Positions 58,245-64,000 of a DNA stretch of 64,000 nucleotides are shown in pieces. This stretch comes from Mycolicibacterium sp. GF69 (lineage in GTDB: Bacteria; Actinomycetota; Actinomycetes; Mycobacteriales; Mycobacteriaceae), in the NCBI RefSeq assembly GCF_003284965.1, contig NZ_QMEW01000006.1, forward strand, positions 1-64,000, given 5' to 3'. The notes under the pieces were generated by a model that saw nothing but the letters and a program-made list of their open reading frames with translations, was not told where the DNA came from and ran no database searches. How positions within the stretch are numbered: the first letter of the stretch is position 1; the number at the start of each line of letters is the position of its first letter. A program made the translations under genes and the position numbers.

Positions 58245-59758
58245 CCGACCCACGCCGCGTGACGCACCCCGCCGCACCCGGTTCACCCGACGCGGCAGCG
58301 CTGCCGGAGCGGCCGCGGGCCCTTATCGTCGGTGCGGGGATCGCCGGCCTGGCGGCGGCTACCGGTCTGGCCGAACGCGGGGTGAGCGTCGACATCCTCG
58401 AACGGGAGGCCTATCTCGGGGGGCGCGTCGGGGGCTGGACCGAGCTGCTCGACGACGGTACCCCGGTGGCCATGAACCGCGGATTTCACGCGTTCTTCCG
58501 GCAGTACTACAACCTGCGAAACCTGTTGCGCCGCATCGATCCCGCCCTGGGCATGCTCACCGCGGTTTCGGACTATCCGCTGGTCGATGCGTGCGGCAGG
58601 CGCGACACGTTCCGCGGCCTGCCGCAGACCCCGCCGCTCAACGCGCTCGCGTTTGCGCTGCGCAGCCCGACCTTCCGGCTTCGCGACCTGGCACGGCTGA
58701 ATGCGCGCGCGGCAGCACCGTTGGCGGCGGTCGCGGTGCCCGAGATCTACGACCGACTGGACCACGTCGACGCCGACACGTTCCTGCGCGACATCAACTT
58801 CCCCGAAGCCGCGCGCCACCTCGCATTCGAAGTCTTCTCCAGAAGCTTCTTCTCCGAGCCCACCGAACTCTCGGCCGCGGAGTTGGCGACGATGTTCCAC
58901 ATCTACTTTCTGGGCTCCAGTGAAGGTTTGGTGTTCGACGTCGCGAACGCCAACTTCGATGTCGCGCTTTGGAAGCCGCTGCACGGCTATTTGGAGTCAC
59001 TGGGGGTGCGGGTGCACACCGGCGTGTCGGTGACCGAGGTCCGCAGCGGCGCCGCGTTCGTCGTATGCGCTGACGGCGGTGACCAGTTCGAGGCCGACGC
59101 GGTGGTGCTGGCCACCGATGTCGCGGGCCTGCAACGCATCGTCGCCAACTCGCCCTCCCTCGATGACGACGACTGGCGTTCGCAAATCGCCGCGATGCGC
59201 ACCGCCGCGCCGTTCGTCGTTCAGCGACTGTGGCTGGATCGGCCCGTGCACTCGGATCGCGCGGCATTTCTCGGGACGGGCGGGCGGCCGCCGCTGGACA
59301 ATGTCAGTGTGCTCGAGAGATACGAGCGGGAGGCCCAATCCTGGTCGCGCCGCACCGGCGGATCGGTGGTGGAGTTGCACTCGTACGCGGTCACCGACGG
59401 CGGAGACGAGGTGGTCGAGCAACTACCGGCCCGGATGCGCGAACTCTATCCCGAGACCACGGCTGCCGACATCGTCGGTGAGCGGATGCTGTGCCGCCAG
59501 GACTGCCCGCGCTTCGCCCCGGGAGACTTCGCCCGCCGCCCCACGGTGGCGACACCGCAGCCCGGTCTGGCGCTGGCCGGCGACGGGATCCGCGTCGACC
59601 TTCCGGTCGCACTGATGGAGCGGGCCGCCACCACCGGCTGGTCGGCGGCCAACCTGCTGCTGCAACGTTTCGGCCTGACCGGGCACGACCTGCAATCAGT
59701 GCCCACCCGGGGCCGGTTGGCGCCGCTGCGCCGACTGGCCGAAAGGCAGTTCAGATGA
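58241..59758 (+). CDS. crtU: carotene aromatising desaturase/methyl-migrase CrtU (isorenieratene synthase)
   Basis: A 505-residue FAD amine-oxidase-type enzyme that turns beta-carotene rings into aromatic rings. N-terminal IVGAGIAGLAAATGLAERGV, MNRGFHAFFRQYYNLRNLLRR, FEVFSRSFFSEPTELSAAEL and the C-terminal CRQDCPRFAPG...GLALAGDGIRVDLPVALMERAATTG match what I know of CrtU. ATGA overlap with crtT. Its presence predicts isorenieratene (leprotene). Confidence 0.88.
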   Translation: MTDPRRVTHPAAPGSPDAAALPERPRALIVGAGIAGLAAATGLAERGVSVDILEREAYLGGRVGGWTELLDDGTPVAMNRGFHAFFRQYYNLRNLLRRIDPALGMLTAVSDYPLVDACGRRDTFRGLPQTPPLNALAFALRSPTFRLRDLARLNARAAAPLAAVAVPEIYDRLDHVDADTFLRDINFPEAARHLAFEVFSRSFFSEPTELSAAELATMFHIYFLGSSEGLVFDVANANFDVALWKPLHGYLESLGVRVHTGVSVTEVRSGAAFVVCADGGDQFEADAVVLATDVAGLQRIVANSPSLDDDDWRSQIAAMRTAAPFVVQRLWLDRPVHSDRAAFLGTGGRPPLDNVSVLERYEREAQSWSRRTGGSVVELHSYAVTDGGDEVVEQLPARMRELYPETTAADIVGERMLCRQDCPRFAPGDFARRPTVATPQPGLALAGDGIRVDLPVALMERAATTGWSAANLLLQRFGLTGHDLQSVPTRGRLAPLRRLAERQFR

Positions 59759-60762
59759 ACATTCTCGCCGAGCTCCGCGCCCGACTGGCGAAAACCACGC
59801 CGTTCGAGGTACTTCCACGCGCGCAGTGGTCCGCCCAACTGCCCACCTACCGGGATGCCGAGCCGCAGCTGATCCGCTCGGCGCTGCAGCGCTCGCAGCG
59901 CAGGCCGAGCGGTAACTGGTTTGCGTTCGCGGCAAGCAATACCGTCGGCAAGCGACCGGCCAAGGCCACGGTCGGCGGGGTCGAGCTGGTGGCCTGGCGC
60001 GCACGCGACGGCGCTCTGGCGGTCGGCCCCGCTGCCTGCCCGCACCTCGGCGCGGACCTGTCGACCGGAACGACCGACTGCGGCACGTTGATCTGCCCGT
60101 GGCACGGCATGCGCTTCGACGGCGGCCGGACCGGAGGTTGGCGGCCCTACCCGGCACATGACGACGGTGTGCTCGCGTGGGTGCGGCTCGATGCGCTGGG
60201 CGGTGAAACACCGACCCCGACACCGATACTGCCGAACCGACCGGACGGGGCCCGGCTGTCGGCCGTGACGCGGTTGGCGGGCACCTGCGAACCCGCCGAC
60301 GTCATCGCCAACCGGCTCGACCCGTGGCATGGCGCATGGTTTCACCCGTACTCGTTCACCCGGCTGGAGGTTCTCTCTGCACCGCCCGCCGAGGAGGATC
60401 TGCCCGAAGAGGCGGACCGTTTCCTCGTCGCCGTCACGTTTCGGATCGGGCGCCTAGGCGTTCCCGTGATCGCGGAGTTCACCACACCGGAGCCGCGCAC
60501 CATCGTCATGCGCATCATCGACGGCGAAGGCGCCGGAAGCGTAGTGGAGACGCACGCCACCCCGCTGGGGCCCGGCCGCGACGGTTCCCCGCGCACCGCG
60601 GTCATCGAGGCCGTCATCGCGCACTCCGACCGCCCCGGCTTTGCGCATGCACTCCGCGGTGCGCCGCTGATCACCCCGTTCATGCGTCGCGCGGCCACGC
60701 GACTGTGGCGCGACGACCTGGCCTACGCCGAACGGTTGTACCGCCTGCGTGCCCCATCCTGA
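59755..60762 (+). CDS. Rieske non-heme iron oxygenase-like protein of the crt operon
   Basis: A 335-residue protein. The Rieske cluster ligands are Cys95-Pro-His97 and Cys114-x2-His117 (ACPHLGAD, ICPWHGMRF). A second motif, N186-x2-D189-x2-H192-x4-H197, is the classic mononuclear iron facial-triad pattern with the bridging aspartate, and the C-terminus has an acidic DDLAYAERLY as in ring oxygenases. It is therefore likely a catalytic oxygenase, not only an electron carrier. ATGA overlap with crtU. Substrate presumably the carotenoid; no reductase gene lies nearby. Confidence 0.8.
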   Translation: MNILAELRARLAKTTPFEVLPRAQWSAQLPTYRDAEPQLIRSALQRSQRRPSGNWFAFAASNTVGKRPAKATVGGVELVAWRARDGALAVGPAACPHLGADLSTGTTDCGTLICPWHGMRFDGGRTGGWRPYPAHDDGVLAWVRLDALGGETPTPTPILPNRPDGARLSAVTRLAGTCEPADVIANRLDPWHGAWFHPYSFTRLEVLSAPPAEEDLPEEADRFLVAVTFRIGRLGVPVIAEFTTPEPRTIVMRIIDGEGAGSVVETHATPLGPGRDGSPRTAVIEAVIAHSDRPGFAHALRGAPLITPFMRRAATRLWRDDLAYAERLYRLRAPS

Positions 60763-60765
60763 ATC

Positions 60766-60791
60766 GGTTTTGTCTCGATTTTCCCGGGTAT
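60766..60791 (+). promoter_or_regulatory. candidate SigF-type promoter of the DUF2945 gene
   Basis: GGTT-N16-GGGTAT (also GTTT-N15-GGGTAT) is the best match to the SigF consensus in the window. The -10 ends 9 bases before the ATG, so the message would be leaderless or nearly so. Confidence 0.7.
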
Positions 60792-60800
60792 TCCGCCCGG

Positions 60801-61010
60801 ATGAGCGAGAACCTTCGCAAGGGCGACAAGGTCCAGTGGAAGAGTCACGGCAGCACCGTCACCGGGACTGTCGAGGAGAAGATCACTTCGGACACCGAGG
60901 CAGCGGGCCGCACCGTGCGCGCCGACTCCGACAATCCGCAGTACCGGGTGCGCAGCGACAAGAGCGGCCGCGACGCGGTTCACAAGCCGGAATCGCTGAA
61001 GAAGAAGTAG
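60801..61010 (+). CDS. DUF2945 (Tudor-like) small protein
   Basis: A 69-residue basic protein, MSENLRKGDKVQWKSHGSTV...TGTVEEKIT, ending PESLKKK; this is the DUF2945 'hypervirulence-associated' Tudor-like fold. Such genes are common in stress regulons. It begins 38 bases after the crt operon and is 4 bases from the DUF3140 gene. Function unknown. Confidence 0.85.
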   Translation: MSENLRKGDKVQWKSHGSTVTGTVEEKITSDTEAAGRTVRADSDNPQYRVRSDKSGRDAVHKPESLKKK

Positions 61011-61014
61011 CGAC

Positions 61015-61365
61015 GTGGCTGACACCTCGGACGATCACGCCGCCAGCTATGAGGAGTTCACCCAGACCGTCAACATGACGGCCAGTGAGCTCGAGAAGTG
61101 GCTCGAGACAGTCGAATCCAACGAAGTGGGCCAGAAGTCGGGCGGCGGCGAGTCGACCGGGCACGCCAGCGGCCGGCGCATCGTCGACCTGTTGCGCACG
61201 AAGAAGTCCGACCTCGGCGACGACGACTACGCCCACATGCGCAAGGTGGTCGGTTACGCGCACCGCCACCTCGCCCAGCGGCCCAACGGCGATATCAGCG
61301 AATCGGCGTGGCGCTACTCATTGATGAACTGGGGGCATGATCCCTGTAAGGGTCCTCGCACGTAG
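61015..61365 (+). CDS. DUF3140 family protein
   Basis: A 116-residue soluble protein: FTQTVNMTASELEKWLET, ESTGHASGRRIVDLLRTKK, YAHMRKVVGYAHRHLAQRP and WRYSLMNWGHDP are typical of DUF3140. GTG start after GAAGAAG. Often linked with DUF2945. Its last 17 codons overlap the convergent idi gene. Confidence 0.83.
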   Translation: MADTSDDHAASYEEFTQTVNMTASELEKWLETVESNEVGQKSGGGESTGHASGRRIVDLLRTKKSDLGDDDYAHMRKVVGYAHRHLAQRPNGDISESAWRYSLMNWGHDPCKGPRT

Positions 61366-61895
61366 CGCTCCTCGAGTAGCGGTATCTGTTCTGCCGCCCA
61401 CGGACTGATCGCCCACGGCAATCCGGCCGTCGCCCGAAGTTGGTCCCACGACACCCAAATCCACTCCATGACCTCGTCCGGGTCGGGCTGGATCTGGGCC
61501 TGGCAGTGGGCGACGAACACCGGGCACATCTCGTTCTCCACGGTGCCGTCGGCAGCCACCGCGCGATACCGGAAATCCGGGAGTACACAAGTCAGCGAGT
61601 CGATCGCCACGCCCAGTTCCTGCCCGGCCCGACGGCACACGGCGTTCTCGACGTGCTCCCCCGGCGCCGGGTGGCCACAAAACGAATTGGACCACACCCC
61701 CGGCCACGTCTTCTTCCCCAGCGCGCGGCGAGTCAGCAGTACGCGCCCGTCCGCATCGAACAAGTAACAGGAAAAGCCCAAGTGCAATGGCGTATCGGTG
61801 TGATGCACGCCGGCCTTCGGGGCGCTGCCGATGCGCCGGCCGTCCTCGTCGAGCAGGACGACGGACTCCTCCGCCGAGGGCGTTGATGCGGACAC
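61314..61895 (-). CDS. idi: isopentenyl-diphosphate delta-isomerase (type I)
   Basis: A Nudix-fold IPP/DMAPP isomerase providing precursors for the pigment operon. Catalytic Cys in SNSFCGHPAPGEH and catalytic Glu in VENEMCPVFVA; metal histidines in GVHHTDTPLHLGFS. 193 residues from a GTG at 61895 with no ribosome site, consistent with a leaderless message. The 3' end overlaps DUF3140 by 52 bases. Confidence 0.94.
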   Translation of the reverse strand: MSASTPSAEESVVLLDEDGRRIGSAPKAGVHHTDTPLHLGFSCYLFDADGRVLLTRRALGKKTWPGVWSNSFCGHPAPGEHVENAVCRRAGQELGVAIDSLTCVLPDFRYRAVAADGTVENEMCPVFVAHCQAQIQPDPDEVMEWIWVSWDQLRATAGLPWAISPWAAEQIPLLEERYVRGPLQGSCPQFINE

Positions 61896-61904
61896 CTCGT
61901 ATAT

Positions 61905-61928
61905 GTACCCAAATCGGTAGGGTTAACC
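61905..61928 (-). promoter_or_regulatory. candidate SigF-type promoter of idi
   Basis: On the minus strand GGTT-N14-GGGTAC, ending 9 bases before the idi GTG. The geometry matches the DUF2945 promoter. Confidence 0.55.
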
Positions 61929-61948
61929 GACGCGAAATCGATGCGTCG
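61928..61948. terminator. small inverted repeat between idi and the MerR gene
   Basis: CGACGC-N9-GCGTCG lies 4 bases past the regulator stop and directly upstream of the idi -35. It could be a weak terminator or an operator. Confidence 0.35.
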
Positions 61949-61952
61949 AGGG

Positions 61953-62780
61953 TCAGCCGGGTGCGCAGGTCTCGATCGCGGCGCGCAGGCTGTGTACGCG
62001 CACGCCCGACGCCTCCCGGGATACGGCGTCCCACCCGGGGCCGCCGAGAAGAACATGGGCATCGGTGACCGCCCGGACCATCTCCATGTCGGCGGTATCG
62101 GCGGTCTGTGACCACAACATCACCGTCACGGGCGGGTTGAGCCGGGCGATCGCGTCGGTCAGCGCGCTCACCGGGACGTCGGCCCCGAGTATCAACGCGC
62201 CTTGCCCACGTTCGCCCAGAGCCGCGCGCAATGCTTCCAGCGGCAGGACATGGGTCTCCCGCGGGGTGCAGGCCAACACCACCTGGATCGATGCGCCGAG
62301 CGGTGCCAGTGGTATTCGCTGCAGCGTGCGCGACACCGCCCACGAGAGCGCGTGCTCGACGTCGACGCAACCGCCGTCGTGCTGTTCGCGCACGACCGCG
62401 GCGAATGTCGGCCGCACGATCAGCTCCCACATATCGAGCACGCCGTAGTAGCGCAGATGCGTCTCCAGGAGCCGGCCCAACGTGGCGAGATCGAGATCGA
62501 GCGCGGCCGCCAACACACCGTCGACGTTGTCACGCGGCGGCATGGTGGAGTCGACGATCATCCTGGCGGCGCTGCGCGTGCTGGTACCTCGGCATATCAG
62601 CTCATGCATGTGACGTACGGCCGCGATGTCGTTCTCGCTGTAGAGCCGGTGGCGGCCAGGGTGGTGGCGGGACGGCCCGACGCCGTAGCGCTGACTCCAG
62701 CTGCGCAGCGTCGCCGTCCGGACACCGACACGCTCGGCTACGACGCGGACGGTGTAGCGCGGTTCGTCAGCGTCGTCCAT
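61953..62780 (-). CDS. MerR-type regulator with B12-binding-like domain
   Basis: A 275-residue regulator. MerR helix-turn-helix at residues 7-70 (YTVRVVAERVGVRTATLRSWSQRYG; HRLYSENDIAAVRHM), then a helical bundle and a Rossmann-like cobalamin-type domain (VVLACTPRETHVLPLEALRAALG; LGADVPVSALTDAI; VLLGGPGW). This is the architecture of LitR/CarH light regulators. The B12 pocket looks altered: the lower-ligand histidine of ETH is kept, but the glycine of D/E-x-H-x2-G is Pro, and the W-x9-EH motif has EH without Trp. ATG at 62780 chosen. Next to idi and the crt operon. Confidence 0.8.
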   Translation of the reverse strand: MDDADEPRYTVRVVAERVGVRTATLRSWSQRYGVGPSRHHPGRHRLYSENDIAAVRHMHELICRGTSTRSAARMIVDSTMPPRDNVDGVLAAALDLDLATLGRLLETHLRYYGVLDMWELIVRPTFAAVVREQHDGGCVDVEHALSWAVSRTLQRIPLAPLGASIQVVLACTPRETHVLPLEALRAALGERGQGALILGADVPVSALTDAIARLNPPVTVMLWSQTADTADMEMVRAVTDAHVLLGGPGWDAVSREASGVRVHSLRAAIETCAPG

Positions 62781-62874
62781 CTGCCTGCTCACTGGGGTGT
62801 CGACCTGGTCAGGATTCACGTTTACCCCGGCGAAGAAACCTTGGACGCAAAACCGATGCGACCATTCGCCGAGT

Positions 62875-62902
62875 GGATATGCCAGGGGCACCAAGCGGGT
62901 AC
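62875..62902 (+). promoter_or_regulatory. weak SigF-type promoter candidate
   Basis: GGAT-N18-GGGTAC, with the -10 ending 9 bases before the ATG at 62912, as at idi and DUF2945. The spacing is two bases longer than in the better sites. Confidence 0.3.
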
Positions 62903-62911
62903 TTCAGCACC

Positions 62912-63340
62912 ATGACCGAGCAGAAGGACGAAATGCACAGCCGCCCCGAGGGCGTGGACGACGCGACAGTCGAGGCCGTCGGCGCGATCTCGGAGGCGCT
63001 GGAGTGGGTGGAACGCGCGCGCGGCGAGCTGTATTCGTTCCACCAGTTGATGGGACGGGCGGATCTGCTGCTGGGCGAGGCGTGCGACAAGCTGCGCGAC
63101 ACCGGTCACGAGGCGGTCGCCGAACGCCTGGAGTCAGAACTCGTCGGCCGCAACGTGCTCTACGGTCGCTGGACGTTCCAGATCGTCGAGGAGTTCGACG
63201 ACAACTACTGGTCGGTGTTCCGCGACCATGAACGTCTGGTGCGCGACGAACTCCAGCAGGGCCGCAGGCACGTCTTCGAGTCGGAGATGAAAGAGCGGCG
63301 CCGTACCCGGGGCAATTCCGGGCACGAACGCCGCCCTTGA
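62912..63340 (+). CDS. conserved hypothetical protein
   Basis: A 142-residue, highly charged, mostly helical protein (EALEWVERARGELYSFHQLMGRADLLLGEAC; RWTFQIVEEFDDNYWSVFRDHERLVRDEL) of a type seen in actinobacteria. No known domain is recognised. It starts at ATG 62912 without a ribosome site, probably leaderless. Divergent from the MerR gene and convergent with ilvC. Confidence 0.72.
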   Translation: MTEQKDEMHSRPEGVDDATVEAVGAISEALEWVERARGELYSFHQLMGRADLLLGEACDKLRDTGHEAVAERLESELVGRNVLYGRWTFQIVEEFDDNYWSVFRDHERLVRDELQQGRRHVFESEMKERRRTRGNSGHERRP

Positions 63341-63344
63341 AGCT

Positions 63345-63396
63345 GCGATTTGGGGAGCGCCAGCGGCGCTGAGCGCCGCTGCGGCTCCACAAATCG

Positions 63397-63397
<1 letters not shown>
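63345..63397. terminator. very long bidirectional hairpin before ilvC
   Basis: Outer arms GCGATTTGGGGAGC / GCTCCACAAATCGC (one mismatch) enclose a perfect inner stem CAGCGGCGC-TGA-GCGCCGCTG, with a 2x2 internal loop. It spans the whole gap between the convergent genes and touches the ilvC stop codon. Confidence 0.8.

Positions 63398-64000
<603 letters not shown>

Overview
This window is chromosomal DNA of a fast-growing, pigmented mycobacterium (Mycolicibacterium/Mycobacterium type). The evidence is the high GC content, the frequent GTG/TTG starts, the HupB with a long Lys/Ala tail, SepIVA, FbiD, MutT1 (Nudix plus histidine phosphatase) and split lycopene cyclase genes. Gene order is also collinear with two blocks of the M. 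tuberculosis chromosome as I remember it: Rv2915c-Rv2927c followed directly by Rv2965c-Rv2997 and then ilvC (Rv3001c). The region that carries the PDIM/PGL lipid locus in M. tuberculosis is absent. A hemerythrin-like gene sits at that junction.

Layout. 0-7 kb (minus strand): amidohydrolase, ffh, and the nitrogen operon amt-glnB-glnD. 7-17 kb (minus): ftsY, smc, acyP, an OsmC-like gene, mutM, rnc, a YceD/DUF177 gene, sepIVA, hemerythrin-like gene. 17-24 kb (minus): coaD, rsmD (apparent CTG start), pyruvate carboxylase, a VKOR/DsbA-like oxidative folding pair, lipN. 24-26 kb (plus): two tandem aldo-keto reductases. 26-30 kb (minus): exported HNH-type protein, recG, DhaL/FakA-like kinase. 30-37 kb: rpmB, a proline-rich lipoprotein, ung, a DUF1330 gene, thiL, a DUF3515 gene, ddl, a Cys/Met PLP enzyme, gpsA. 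37-41 kb (plus): fbiD, ppk1, mutT1. 41-45 kb: hupB, leuDC and the divergent IclR/NdgR-type regulator. 45-49 kb: tRNA-Glu, tRNA-Gln, gltX, a FAH-family gene, an MFS transporter. 49-53 kb: leuB-serA and a divergent FAD oxidoreductase. 53-61 kb (plus): an eight-gene, translationally coupled carotenoid operon crtE-crtI-crtB-crtYc-crtYd-methyltransferase-crtU-Rieske oxygenase. 61-64 kb: DUF2945 and DUF3140 stress genes, idi, a MerR/B12-fold regulator, a conserved hypothetical gene and the 3' part of ilvC.

The most notable material is the pigment island at 53-63 kb. Its genes predict a pathway from IPP/DMAPP (idi) through GGPP (CrtE), phytoene (CrtB), lycopene (CrtI) and beta-carotene (CrtYc/CrtYd) to the aromatic carotenoid isorenieratene (CrtU). 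There are two extra tailoring enzymes of unknown action: a SAM methyltransferase, and a Rieske protein with both the [2Fe-2S] ligands and an N-x2-D-x2-H-x4-H mononuclear-iron motif. Several promoters around the window (hemerythrin-like, proline-rich lipoprotein, crtE, DUF2945, idi, and more weakly the gene at 62912) share a GGTT-N14-16-GGGTA pattern like SigF-type promoters. This ties pigment, isoprenoid supply and stress proteins to a common stress sigma factor. I see no insertion sequences, prophage genes or CRISPR arrays, and no gene-free stretch longer than about 300 bases.
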